64,000 bases of DNA from positions 372,001 to 436,000 of the forward strand of contig OX596342.1 of the NCBI GenBank assembly GCA_951394405.1, written 5' to 3'. The DNA comes from Coprinellus micaceus (lineage: Eukaryota; Basidiomycota; Agaricomycetes; Agaricales; Psathyrellaceae). The notes below the pieces were generated by a model. The model had not been told where the DNA came from, did not search any database, and saw nothing but the letters and a program-made list of their open reading frames with translations. Positions 47,479-59,514 of the stretch are shown here, piece by piece. The position numbers were made by a program, and so were the translations under genes. Each line of letters starts with the position of its first letter. Position 1 is the first letter of the stretch.

Positions 47479-50384
47479 ATGTCCAATGACATCCAGAAAG
47501 CAGACCAGATAGCCTTTCACTTCTACACCAAACTCTTCTATGTCGTCAATCAGGCGAGGGCGACGGCTGAGCCGCGCACACAGGGGAAGGTAGATAAGTG
47601 GGTGAGTGGTACAATGTTCGTGTAGGGATTGGCACTAAATCACAGAGGCAGTTTAACCTCGAGACCCAGGACTCGGACTTGTTCACAAAGGAGGCCAAGG
47701 AACCATACAAGAACATCTCCCAGGCGCGACCACCCGGTCCCCCACCCCTTGAGATCCAGGTTGTGCTGACCATCCCGGAGCTGGCGCACAACCAGGTGCT
47801 CGTGTACCTCACTCCCGATTTGTCGAGGGCCCGTATAGAGCCGACCCCCAAGTTCATCGTGCTAGAAACGTACACCCTCACGTTCACGCCTCACAACGTC
47901 GACCCGGCGTCTGTCGACGTTGCCCTGCCCACGATATACAAGCACGGGATCCCCCTGTTCCGCAGTCTGTACAGCCTGCTGCGAGTGCTTCCTGTGTGGA
48001 AGCTCTGCAAGCGCCTGAAGAGGCGCTTGGGGAGGAACAACACCCTTGGGATCCAGCTACGCGTCCGTCCAGCCAAGGAGAGCGCCAATGTATTGGCATT
48101 CGACATGCCACCATCGCCATCGCTCAGAACACCCTTTGCCACGCAGACACACGTCTTCTCGAAGGTCCCACACCCCCTCGGTTCTCTGGCGCTTACGGTC
48201 CGGTATCTATCTACCCCGGAGTTCCATCTAGAGGAACTGGAGTCCGTCCTCTCCTCACGGTTCATATCCCAGGACCTCGACGGCGCAGAGGGCTTTGTGC
48301 CAACCCTGACGAAGAACCACAACCGCGACTCCTCGATCATCAGCACGAGCAGCACGACGAACACGCGGTCGCCTCCCAAGAACATCATTGCAAGGGCTGT
48401 GTCTACAGGCGCTGGAGACGTCGCGGATCGCTTCATTCTACCTGCCAGGACAGTCAGTACAGGATCGGGCTCAGGAGCACACCAGATCCAACCTGCAAGG
48501 CAGACAGCCACAGGTGACTTTGTCGGCTACGGGGCTCCCACACCGCCTGTTGCCGTGGCACATTCGCCTCCCTCTGGCCTCGCCATATCTCGTTTGCGCA
48601 AGGAAAGCATGGGCTCATCAGCTTCGTCCTCCCGCGATAACATATCTCACAACGCAAACCCCTCCCTCTCGTCCCTCTCCTCATCACCAACTACAGGTCC
48701 CATGGCCATCCGGAAGGCCAACCCCACCCCTGTCAACCCCTTCAAATCCAACACCGTCCTCTCATCCTCAACCGCAGGCTCGTCCTCCTCTCCCTCACTA
48801 TCGATAAGACAAGGTCCGCTCGCCGGTTCCCCCCTTTCCACAGGGCTAGCTATGGGCGCGAGCGGGCACGGGCACTCCAGAAGTACCTCAGTCTCATCCG
48901 TCACCGTGCCTCCTGGTGCTGGAACTGGGGTTCCCTCCTCCCACGGCTCTCGGCACCCCCCGTCCCCAATCGGGACGGGCTTCGCACCTGGGTCTCGCCC
49001 GTCCCCGAGTAGCCAGACTGATAAGCGCCCAGGAACTGCGGGGAGTACGGGAAGCGGGGGAAGTGCGCTGGATGATACCAAGGAACGTGGTGGCGAGGGG
49101 GCGGTGGCGATACCTACGAGAAAGAGGTATTCGAGTAGCTTTGGCCATAGGTACACTGGGAGTGTGGGTAGTCAGGGCGTTGGCTTGGATGCTGCTGGGA
49201 GTGGGCAAGGTGGTAGCAGTGGGAGAGGTACACCTGCGTCTGGGAGCAACCAGCCCGGGCTGTCGGGGTTGGGTATCGAGGGCGTCAGCGGTGGCGGTGG
49301 CGAGCGAGAAGGGGCAATGACGTCGTCGCTTCTAAGCCAGAACGCCGGCACAGACGACGACGAGATCTCGGTCTTCGTGCAGGATATCGACTCTCGTAAA
49401 CCATTGAGTGGAAGATGGAAAGAGAGGGAGGATCGGGACAAGAGGAGGGCGGGGAGTGCTGGAAGTGGAAAGTCTCCTGAGCGGAGGAGGTCGGCACTTG
49501 GACAACCCATTCAACGGGAAGATACCATACGCGACACCTATCGGCAGCCCTTGTCCATGGGTGGACGCTTTGGCGCCGAAGCTACTATTATTACCCCGTC
49601 CCCCGCCCCGAGTGCACCTGGCTCAAGGTTCTCCACAACCACCGGGTCGTCATCGACCACAGTAACCCAAGGAAGTACCGCCACCGTGACTCCCGCCACG
49701 AAAGACGCGGAGCCCGAAGCATCGACATCCCCTCCAGCCTCATCAGTTTCACCAACTAGAGGCCCAATCCTGACAAGTCGAGGCGAGGTTGATGAACGCT
49801 TGCGCAAGATGAACGAAACCTTCTTAAAGTCACTCGAAGGCATTTCGGGGGCTGGAACCAACGAGGCGAAACGACGAGAACGTGAACGGAAGCGCGAACG
49901 AGAGCGGGAGCGGGAGAGGAATCGAGACCAAATGTCCCGGAGGAACAGTGGGGAGGACGAGGCTCAAGAGCCTTCGACTTCATCGGACCCTACGAGCCCT
50001 ATAACTCGCGACGATACTGAGAGCGCTGGTATAGCATTTCCCGCCGGGCGACCACCGTTGTCCTTTCGAGGCGCTCCTCTGGCTAGTAGCCCTACAGTCA
50101 CCCCTGCTACTCCTGTGGCTATATCGGGAAACGGTAGAGATGATCGTGGGGGTTATCATAACGACGATGAAGGAAGTGGTGGACGGTGGGTTCCGTACTC
50201 TAGGGGGATGGGGTTAAGGAGAGCGTATGGGGAAGGTGACGGTGAGGGAGGAGGGCAGGAGGGAAACGCGAGTACTCTGAGTCAGGGAGGGAGTACGGGA
50301 CAAGGCTCGGAGGAGGTCATTGGGAGGATGGATTTTTTGTATGAGGGGCCGAGGACGAAGGATGCTTACTATGATAGGAGGTGA
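47479..50384 (+). CDS. ATG13: Autophagy regulator Atg13
   Basis: Exons 47479-47601 and 47652-50384 give 951 residues. The first exon supplies the true start (MSNDIQKADQIAFHFYTKLF) and a 50-nt intron joins it to FNLETQDSDLF. The N-terminal 230 residues form the HORMA domain of Atg13 (LEIQVVLTIPEL, FIVLETYTLTF, YKHGIPLFRSLYSLLRVLP, LTVRYLSTPEF). The rest is long, Ser/Gly/Pro-rich and likely disordered, as in fungal Atg13, where it carries the Atg1- and Atg17-binding segments controlled by TOR phosphorylation. A charged Arg/Glu run (RRERERKRERERERERNRD) lies near residue 790. Atg13 activates Atg1 kinase to start autophagy. Extra introns in the low-complexity part cannot be excluded. Confidence 0.88.
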
Positions 50385-51810
50385 TGAGGTATGGTCCCCC
50401 TTCTCTGGAGTCCACCCCAAACCTATCATTTATTTTCCATCATACCTCCTTTCAGCCCCCTTGCTCGCCCTAATCCTCCTCTCACTCAATTCACCAGTTC
50501 ATACAGTTCTCGCTACACATACCACTAGGATCCCCATACATTGTATTTATATCCGGGTTCATGATTGTGCTTCTTATTTCATTCAATTGTACCACCAACC
50601 ACACTATCACAATCCATTCCCCTCCGCAGTTTTTCTCGCCCCTGTTATCTCTTCTCCCTGGCATCTTCCTCATCACTGGCATGTCCCCGGTTTCACCCTC
50701 TTGACATTTCTTCTCCTTTCGGCTCACGCATCGCCCCTCCCATCGTTTATGCTCCTCGGTGACTGGCCCTGGCACGAACCTTGCAGAACCTCACGCTACC
50801 CCCACTCCTTATCTTTTTGCTGACAGCAAACTTTATTCCTCTACCATAGATTCCATCTTCGTGTAACCTTATTTTATGTCCGAATGACAGTCCGTGTTGT
50901 ATACTAACATCCGCAGACATTCGAGATGTTTCAGGAGAAGGTCCAAAGTCAACACCCCGACCTTATGGATGGCGGAGGAGGACGGCCTTTCTGTAACCCG
51001 ATGCATCGGCCTACCTGGGCAAGTCGTTGGTGGTCTATTCTGTCAGGGGAGGAGGGCTCCATATTGCTGACGCGAGTTTCAGGTATCTTGTTGTGCATTA
51101 TTGGTGAGTCGTCCAGTCGCTGAACTGCTTGAAACTGTTCTCACCGATACGTGACAGCGCCTTCCCTGTGACATTCTCGTCCCTTTTTGGACATGTGCTG
51201 TGCAAATAAGCGCCCATGCAGAGCCTCATTCCATGACGACAAGCAGTCTGCGGCAGCTTCTGGATGCCGTTCATCCATCGTGAGATCTGACCTTGCTGTA
51301 AAACGCTCTCTGAAAAATATTTTGTCTTGTGACAGGGTATGGCGCTCGCCGCTCGGACAAAGCGCTACTCGGGCTTTTGTCACAGCCTTGATGTCACGCT
51401 CGCCGTCAAGGTGAGTCAAGCGTACTATGATTCTCTCAGCTGGAATACCCTTTGCCACCCCTTTCAATACATTCAATCGAATTGATGAATTCGTTCAAAC
51501 GATGATAAATTGGGGTCCTGTTCTTGACATTCTTTCTGCCCTCCACCCCGCCTTTTGATACTCTCGGCGCTTCCCTCCATTCTTAGCTGTTGTGTTGATG
51601 TCAGTCTACTAAAACGTAGTCTCCATCCTTTTTAGGTAGCTTCACTGCGTTGTAAGATGTCGTACAGCTCTAACTGCAATTTCGATCCCCTACTTATAGG
51701 TCGATGGCAGTCGGTCTTCTTCATTGAACGACGCGACTCTCCACTCCTATTTATCTTCGACCCCGTTTCTTTCCTTCCCTTCTTCACTACCCGCTCAGGC
51801 GACACCCACT
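50385..51810. other. Gene-free stretch
   Basis: 3' flank of ATG13 (CT-rich) and promoter of the DUF6699 gene. No supportable gene. Confidence 0.45.
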
Positions 51811-52560
51811 ATGTCTTCGCCTCGTAGCAAGCCGAGGGTTCACTTCGGATTGGAGGATATGATTATCAACAGGGACTCGCCGGATTCCGATAGAAACCCC
51901 GGTACCCCGTCTCCAACGCTCACAAGCTCGACCATCGAGTCGCCAGAGCTTGCGTCTCCCATTGCACTCCCATCATTCACCTTCCCCTTTTCCCCTGCTA
52001 GCCCATGCGACTTTGACCGCGGGTCGCTGGCGCTCGAGCAATGTCTCCAGGTCCCACCAACGCATCAGCTGCCGTCGTTTAGCTACGACGTGATGCGGGA
52101 CCCACGAGGGCGCTTCGCCATCGTGCCCTCGCTACCCGAAGCGACGCTCCTCAAGCCTGCTGTAACTCCTCCCCAGGGCAAGCTGACGATCCTCGTCAAA
52201 TCTGGGCTGCAGTGGGACATAGAAGTCAGACCAGCTTTGCCTGGGGCTGGTTCGAGTGGGGCTCGCCACCAGCGGCCACTCTACGTTACCGTTGGAGACA
52301 CCCTGTGTGCCATTTACGATGACCTGCAGAAAAGACTGCGGCCAGAGGACTTGGTCGTGCTCCCTGCAGGGCACCAAGCAGGGGTCGAGGTAGCTTTTCG
52401 ACGCCGGCGAGACCGGATGAAGTCGAAGAAGGAGAAGTGGGACGATGCCACAGAGAGCAAGAGAAGGATTGACCTTCTAGGGATGTCCCACAGATTCGTG
52501 GGCCTGGTGTATTCCTCCGAGGATGAAAAGTGGGTGCTCCGGTTCGAGGAGCACCCTTAA
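51811..52560 (+). CDS. DUF6699-like protein
   Basis: Single-exon frame of 249 residues from ATG 51811; an earlier in-frame ATG (51724) lies in CT-rich leader sequence. The N-terminal half is Ser/Pro-rich and probably disordered. The C-terminal half (about 125-245) has the pattern I associate with the mushroom family DUF6699: QWDIEVRP, PLYVTVGDTLCAIYDDLQKR, a basic stretch, RRIDLLGMSHRFVGLVYSS and a closing strand KWVLRF. No membrane segment or signal peptide. Function unknown; the family is strongly expanded in Agaricomycetes. Confidence 0.75.
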   Translation: MSSPRSKPRVHFGLEDMIINRDSPDSDRNPGTPSPTLTSSTIESPELASPIALPSFTFPFSPASPCDFDRGSLALEQCLQVPPTHQLPSFSYDVMRDPRGRFAIVPSLPEATLLKPAVTPPQGKLTILVKSGLQWDIEVRPALPGAGSSGARHQRPLYVTVGDTLCAIYDDLQKRLRPEDLVVLPAGHQAGVEVAFRRRRDRMKSKKEKWDDATESKRRIDLLGMSHRFVGLVYSSEDEKWVLRFEEHP

Positions 52561-53150
52561 CCTCGGGATCGTTTTGACGTGGACTCTATTTGGTTGTTTG
52601 TATTCTTCACTATTATCAGCGCCAGAGGGCGTTCTTTCTTCATTCCCGCCAGATTTATAGCGTTCGATAACTCACCCTTTCGTCTCTTCTTATGTCAACC
52701 CACTCCTCCGCTCTCCAGTCTATTAGGCGTCTACGACGCGTCACACCCCCGCTTCATCCCCTCCCCATATGATGACTTTACGTTTCGGGACCAGGGCTAA
52801 CTAGAAATAATGGTCGCATCTTACCACCCCTTCATATCATTATTCTTATCGTACTTCCCTGCGGACCCTGCCTCGACGTCCCTTACTATTCCTAGTGTAT
52901 TTGTATGGACCCTGCATGCCTCTCTGGAAAGTGGATGGTGTATACCTGACGGCGTTGTATTTGTAGAAGGTGTCAGACCTTCAGGCGTTGTGTCGTGTCC
53001 GCAGCCACGAATCAAGCGGCTATCACAAACCAAGCAGTTTCATATACAGGGTGATACCAACACGGGATAGAGTAAATGTCACTGTCATAACACGCAAGCC
53101 GATACGTAGATCAAACACAAAGCCCCAAAGCATTGTCCGCGCAGCCATCA
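52561..53150. other. Convergent 3' flanks
   Basis: Between convergent stops of the DUF6699 and TupA-like genes. No gene seen. Confidence 0.45.
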
Positions 53151-54535
53151 TCAGGCGGGTGGCTCGAAGAACCCATCTTCTCCATCCCTCCCAAACTCTC
53201 GAATAACCCTCCTGCCCCCATCCTTCTGGACCAACCAATCCATGAACGCCGTCGCCACCTCCATATTTGCAGGATCAGCCTTCGCACCGAGGAGCACATG
53301 ACACGGGTTTAAGAGCAAATCATCATCCCTATCACCTGGACTCCCAGCCCGAAACACCTCTAATTGCTCCAGAATGCCCGAGTCGTCGGATTTAGCTACG
53401 GTGGCCAGGATACCCGTATCGGTGAGCGTGTACTCTCCCAGTACCGAGGCAGCTCGAAGGGATTGAACGGGGAACTGTGGATATTGGTGGTACCACTTCG
53501 CATAAGCGAGTGCCCAAGGAATCTGCCCGATGTTCAGGAAGAGTTCGCTTTCCCTGATGTTCGTCGCACTCTTGTCAAAGCGCGACAAGAAGCGGACCGG
53601 GAGGCGCTCAGAAGGGTTTGGCGGGCGCTGTTGAAAGAGCAAGAGCGCGCCGGTAAGAAATAGAGAAGGCACAGGGGTGAGCGCTGAGATCTTACCTGGT
53701 CGTCATTCTTACCACTAACTGCAATTTTACTAACCATAGTTAAGATATTATCCACCTTAGAGTCCAGTTCGGCGGGATTGCTCTTGGGACCAACCAGAGC
53801 GAAATATCCCTAAAACAATAATGAGAGGTTACACCCTTTGACCTGAAGAAGGACTCACTCGGAACGCATACGCGATCTTCGTAGCAGCACCTGAATTAAG
53901 CAAGATTTTCTCCGCAGCTGGGTTGTAGGTTGCCGCTACATCCACGACACCAGCTTCGAGCATCGCCAAGCTATCCGTCGTATCTCCAAGATACCACGCC
54001 ACCTGTGACAAACAACAATCAATTGACCCGGGAAATGAGAGAGGAATTGACAAACCTGGAACGGCTCGGACCCGTTGCTTTGTACCATGTGCTGAATGAA
54101 AGCGTTCGCCCATTCACGTATCAGCCCACTTTGTCCTGCCCCACCATTGGCAATGCGTAGCCGTATAGGACTGGTATCGCCATACCCCCCGCTGTACACC
54201 TCCTGAGGACGCGCACCTGGGGTTGAGGAATTGGACGTGTCGTGGGCTGCCCCCTCGATATGACTCTTCGGCATAACTTTGGGTCTAGAGCACCGTCAAG
54301 AGTCAAGACGTTACACACATGTTAATGGAAGATGTAGATGCTCACGTTGCGTGTGCAAGAGGCAGACCGCCGGGTCCTCGCAGTACATCATACGGTCCAG
54401 CCTGCGTGTCTAGCTGAGCATTGGCGCCCATGATCATTTGCGTTGCAAGGTTGAAGAATAGCTGTAAGCCGGTCGGTCAAAGACAATAGAGATGGCGAGG
54501 AGGTGGTTTACCTGGCTGAGGATTGATACCTTCAT
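53151..54535 (-). CDS. Secreted TupA-like (tungstate/molybdate-type) binding protein
   Basis: Exons 54535-54512, 54461-54346, 54284-54056, 54002-53859, 53809-53696 and 53627-53151 give 367 residues. The first 22 residues are hydrophobic and end in ANA, a likely signal peptide. The body matches the periplasmic-binding fold of bacterial TupA: RIANGGAGQSGLIREWANAF, YLGDTTDSLAMLEAGVVD, FLSRFDKSATNIRESELF, LGEYTLTDTGILATVAKS and DDLLLNPCHVLLGAK, then a helix FMDWLVQKDGGRRVIREFG. In bacteria this protein captures tungstate for an ABC importer. No importer genes are nearby, and fungi lack a periplasm, so the role here must differ. The five introns argue against contamination. Acquisition from bacteria is inferred. 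Confidence 0.83.
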
Positions 54536-56243
54536 CTTAAGTATTATTGCACACAGCGGGAAAGGGAGCACGGAGCGAGGGTGAGGGGAGCGATGTTCAA
54601 TAGGCTATCACTTCAGGGTGGATCTTAAGTTTGAATCCAACGGTCCAGCTCCAGCACGAGGCAAACGTTGGGTGGGAGTGAAAGCGAACAAGGGTGGAAC
54701 TACTCGCTTATAACTCCCAAGGTCTGACCGCTGTACCTGCTGGCGGGCCACCCCTCATCTTCGATCTACCCATGAGCAAATCCCACAGAGAATGCAGGTC
54801 AAGGTCTTTAATTACCGTCCTCATTGAGTTCGGCCATCATCATCGTACCCCAGATTTACTTCAGTGGCGCCGACCGCTCCGCACTCGAATTCAAAGGAGC
54901 GAGGGTATGCTGTCATGGGCGTCGACCCAGGGACGATGCGGGAAGCGTCGAGTACCCTAGCAAACTTTCCAGGGTTCTAATGGAAAGGATGCTTGCACCT
55001 TGGTTTGGAAGCCCCTGCAGCACCAGGGTTTTGGACGGCCAATCTGCCGCGTTGAGTTGGCGTCCTATGACTTGAAGGTAATTGATGGATGGTCCTCTGG
55101 ATCGAAGAGGCGCTGCGGCCCAAAGACAGTTCAGACACTCCTGGAGGAGAGACATAGTGCAGCGCTGGGCGAACACGGAGGGAAAAGAATGGACATCCTG
55201 ACCACATTTACTCCCCCTGAGTCAAGACCAACGGTTGATGTTTTATCGGTCTATGGCCAATTCGGCCAGGAAGCCTTATTTATGGGCGCCCTTGTCACCG
55301 CGTGTGTGTTGATACCCGCACTGGACAACGTTGTTTTGCGGTCACAGTTTGGAGACACCTATGGTTCGTAGCACCCAAGGTTACGTCAAAAGGACGGTTA
55401 TCCAGCTGAAATGGAGGGCCAATTCAAAAATCGGTTTCGTACCTCGGGCGAACGCATACCCTCCGGTACGCTGGTGTGATGAGAAGGTCGTACCCGATAT
55501 CTCGCCAGCTCAGCCAGCCCTGAACACGATGCTAAATGAGCTCTCCATTTCTTCCTCGTAAAATAGGACAGGGATCCCGTACCGGGTAGATGATCCTTTG
55601 CGTGACTGACACGAGGAAGTCGGTCGGTTGCCGAAAGGTTTGCCATCGACAACGAGAGTACAGGGAGACTTCGGCTTCCCGAGTCCAGAATGTAGGCCTT
55701 CAATTGTCCTCCACCCAGGTTAACCTGCTAAATAGCCCATTGGAATCTTCGAAATCCTGTGTGGCAGACTTCTGCCCATGTGCCCCATATTTAGGCCTGG
55801 GTCGCCTTGCTGTACGAGCACCGTGGTCGGTGCCTCTGGACATGTGCGGAAAGCGACTCCTGACGCGCAGGCCATCTGGCTGGCGCTGGGTTGAGCCATT
55901 TTGAGTGGGTGGCGTCCGGGGGCGAAGGGTCACACGACAGACCCCGACAAAAGGTTATATCCCTGAAGGCATGCACGGAAACGAGATGCAGTTGGAGCTC
56001 CGGGATGTGACATGGCGGGAGATAAGGGGAGGGGGTCGTGGTGGTAGGAAGTCAAGCAATGCGATGCTGCCGAGCCGGTGTTGGCTTCGCCCCGGCTCCT
56101 ACTCCTGGCACAGGCGAATGTTTTGAGGTAAATACATTCAGACGACTTTGATACACGGATGCCTCGTTCATTTTGAACTTTGGCGCATGGACAGGGTATC
56201 ATTGAATTTCGGGAATCATTCTACGATAAGAAGGACACGGTAA
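54536..56243. other. Gene-free stretch
   Basis: About 1.7 kb with many short frames on both strands and no recognisable product. Left end is the promoter of the TupA-like gene. Confidence 0.45.
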
Positions 56244-57788
56244 CTACACTCGAAAGATAGGGAACGTGATCCCTCCGGCGATCTCATTTCCTACATTGAA
56301 CAGAATTTTGGCCCGCTCAGCGGCAGCCCTAGCGTGCAGGCGGTCTCGAATTTTCTTCCCTGTCCCCAGTTTGCGCACCTCAACGCGAACCTTGCAGGAC
56401 CTCAAGTGCATGAAACCAGATCTTCGCTTGCCTTGGGAGTCGATTACAAGCTGCTCTGCCCTGCCCCAGCTCCCATCCTCGTCCCAGTCCGCATCTAGAT
56501 CCCATCTATCCCATGTTATCGTAAGGGCCACGCTCTCAAGGACTGAAGAGTCTCGGAAGGCGGACAACAAAGAGAGCAAGCCTTCGGGGAAAGCGAATTG
56601 TGGCTGCTCAGGGTTTCGAGGCCAATTGATTAGGATGAGGTGTTTGAGCTTGACGAATGAACCTAAATTCAACGAGGCCACGATTGGCGCGCACAGCCGA
56701 TCTGGGCCAGTCAGAACGGACATCTTGGGTTGTTAGATTGGGACCCAGACTCACAAGGATAGCGTGACACATTCAAGGTTAAACCAAGAAGCGTATCCCA
56801 TACAACCGAGAGAAGGCGCAGGGTCTCGTCATGCATTTCGTTGCGGTGCAGCTTTACAGTGAGATATTCCACTGCGGAGAAAACCACGCGGGTGTGGGCC
56901 ATGTCGAACATGGGTTTCAAGACTCCAGTCGCCCTGTGCAGCTCCAGCCTCCGGACAGTTACTACTCGGTTCGTCACTGTTTCTTCGATGTCTTTGGGAT
57001 ACCAGGAGTCCCAGACTCGGGTTTGGAGATAGAGGCACCTCGCTAGGCAGTTGAAAGCTATATCGCTTGAATAGTCGTGCCACTGGCGAACATAGAGCCT
57101 ATCGAGGTGAAGAGGTGGCTGCGGGCCGAGTTGAAGGGTGTAAAGCTGCCAACCACCGTCAGTACGAAAAATAACATAGGTCCCTGGAGCGAAAGGGCGG
57201 ACCTTTTCGTAACAGTGACGAAGTCGGTTGATGTTACAGTCTGCAGATCAGAACTGTCTCCCAGCCTCTTCAACCTGGCCTCCAGTGAGCTCGTGGGCTA
57301 CCTCGTAGTCCACAGCAACCTTTTCCTCGGTCCGTAACACACCCGTCTTCAGAAGTAGGCATTCAAGATTCGGAAGAAGGGCGGATATACGAAATATGAG
57401 AGGGCTCGGGTTGTTATCGATCCTCAGAGACCGCACATAATCCTGAATGGGAGGCCCAAGGCTGGTAGGTTGTCCACCTTCAATGAGGGCTAGAAAGGCA
57501 TGGAGGCGCGAGGAGTTGAGACGTGGATATGAGAACCCCGAGCCAAGGTGTGCCTTCCCATCGAGCTCTACTTCCTTAAAAATGTATCGACGACACCTTG
57601 GCACCAGAAAAGGAGAAACAAGAGATAGTGCCTTTAGGGATTGGAGTCCGCCCTTCTGGAGTGAGACAGCGTCCACGATAACCTCCAGGATGTCCCAGGG
57701 TAGATTTGGGCCTGGAGGTTCTCAATACAAGTTTACGAAGAGAGAGTATATGGGGTTCCTCACCACTGTCCTGGGTTCGCGCTATCAT
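56244..57788 (-). CDS. F-box-like protein 3, model incomplete
   Basis: Coding segments: a possible first exon at 57788-57764 (ATG), then 57720-57302 with PNLPWDILEVIVDAVSL and LSLVSPFLVPRCRRYIF, which is an F-box-like unit. An exon ends at 56755 and begins around 57233 or 57145 (LRHCYEKVRPFAPGTYVIF, then DRLYVRQWHDY). The last, 56701-56244, has KLKHLILINWPRNPEQP. The final two join in phase (T then AT). The join between 57302 and the third segment is not resolved in frame, so there is either a missed splice site or a disabling indel. The layout resembles mushroom F-box proteins with a folded C-terminal region rather than clear LRRs. It abuts the truncated FunK1 E. Confidence 0.55.
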
Positions 57789-57999
57789 GATTGCGGTGGA
57801 ACAACTCTTGAACTTCGAATCGTGGCGCCAGCTGCCGACGGAAACTGCCGATATGTTCTCACGCATACCAGCTGGCTTGAAGCCGGGTTCAAGTTGGACG
57901 CTGAGCGCTGAGCGTTGAAAGTTGAAAGTTGAGCGCCGAACGCTTGAGCCTGAGGAGGCGAGGAACCGTCGTGGATCTGGTTGCGAGCAAGGCTGCTCC

Positions 58000-59078
58000 T
58001 GCTGTTCACGAAAGTATCCCTGAAGCTACCGCGTTCCTCGATCGTCCCAACTACCCAACCCCTAAGTGCCTCGTGTACCGTTTTGGCACGTCGTCCCGCC
58101 TTCGGGTCGTAGTGAACCATTCCCCACACCAGGATGTACACGAATGACTCGAGGTCGTAGCGATAGAGGTGTCCCCAGATTCTACCGTACAGGAGGTCGA
58201 TGGCCATAAAGGGAGCCGAGCTGGCGCAATGGCGTGCAGCGGTCAGATCGTCTGAAAGGCTGATCCCCTGCCACATGGTGGTCATGTCCCAGTCGCTGAG
58301 CTCGAGGAGGCCGTTCGCCTTCCCGTCGACATGACGGACGATCACGACGTCGTTCTCGCTGAGGTCTCGGTGCAGGATTTTGCCGACTTTGTAAGTTTGG
58401 TGGTGACCTGGTAATGGTAGATAGGTTAGCACCTTCCTTCCGGAAGTGCGAATGAAAGCAATTACATTTCACGCAGTCCATCCAAACCTGGAAGAATTCC
58501 TCAGGGGATTTTGCCTCCCAACGGTTCTCGTGGCGGTTCGGGACCATGGAGCGCAGGACGCGATCCTGATGGCTGGATTCATTCAGCAGCATCTGAAGGT
58601 TGGCCTATTGGAGGCCTAGCTCCTCGCTGATGAAAGGGGTGGAGAAGGAGAACTTGGGAAGGCTTGCCCTCAAGTGCCCAACGCTTATGTCGGTCTCCTT
58701 CAGAGGACAGCCGAGTTTCAACACACCATCCTCGGTTGATTGCCCTCCGCCCTCGGGGAGATACACGGTTTTGTACTCCACCGTCCCGCGTCTGACGAGA
58801 TCATGGGGCAGGCGGACGATGTCAGCTCGGTTGATGTCGAGGTGCATGCACTCCTTGATCTCCAACAGATCGTAGGTTTCGTCAACGTCGACCTGAAGAT
58901 GCGACCTCATCAGAGGCCAGACTTCGCTGATATGTCTGCGACAGGGTCTGTACGCCGGTAAGCGATAGAACATGCATACCCTATAGAGATCATACGCGCT
59001 GTTCGTCACGATTGAAATTGAAGAGTCTGATAATCTGAGTGGGTTGCAGGATGGAGGAAAGCTGGGGGGACTATGCAT
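58000..59078 (-). pseudogene. FunK1 kinase E, truncated and broken
   Basis: Homology begins near 58950 and covers the kinase N-lobe (VRRGTVEYKTVYLPEGG, VLKLGCPLKETDISV). An in-frame TAG follows at 58605, then LRSMVPNRHENRWEAKSPEEF. The usual FunK1 intron lies at 58408-58465. The C-lobe continues with GKILHRDLSEND and SDWDMTTMW, where the catalytic-loop Asn has become Asp. Homology stops near 58000 after GSFRDTFVNS, roughly 100 codons early; a non-homologous tail runs to 57785. The whole N-terminal domain is missing. Confidence 0.82.
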
Positions 59079-59514
59079 GGTGGCTCAAGGATTTTATACC
59101 GTGCCCATTGGCCGTTGCTAACAGAGAGGTACACAATGGGAGATGATCGAGGAAGGAAAGAATGATGCGATGGAGCCACCCAGGAGCCATATTATGCGCA
59201 CGCGCGTTGAAGCTGTGGCACGCGCAAATCGCACATTGCATCGCACCAATGGACCTGGACAAGTCACAAGGCTAAAGAACAGTGAATTGGAGCACGTGCC
59301 AGTATTCATCGATATTGATATTCATCGTTCACAAACTCCGCTTCGAGAGCGACGCGCTTTTTAACCACTTCTCCAACGTTCTCCAGGTCTTCGACACAGA
59401 TCGCCCCTAACCAGAGTGAAGGTAACCCCACGCTTAGATGGGCAGTGTGTTTTAGTGCCTAGCAACATCGCTCATACCATCCCCAAGGCGAAAGGAAACA
59501 TCCCAAATTACATC
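59079..59514. other. Spacer between divergent FunK1 fragments E and F
   Basis: No gene seen. E faces left and F faces right, so this may be a relic of a divergent FunK1 promoter. Confidence 0.35.

Noticed and set aside
51141..51476. 111-codon minus-strand frame
   Set aside because: No family match and no introns or context supporting a gene.
54694..55904. Several overlapping frames that briefly looked like retroelement remains
   Set aside because: No reverse transcriptase, integrase or protease motif could be confirmed.
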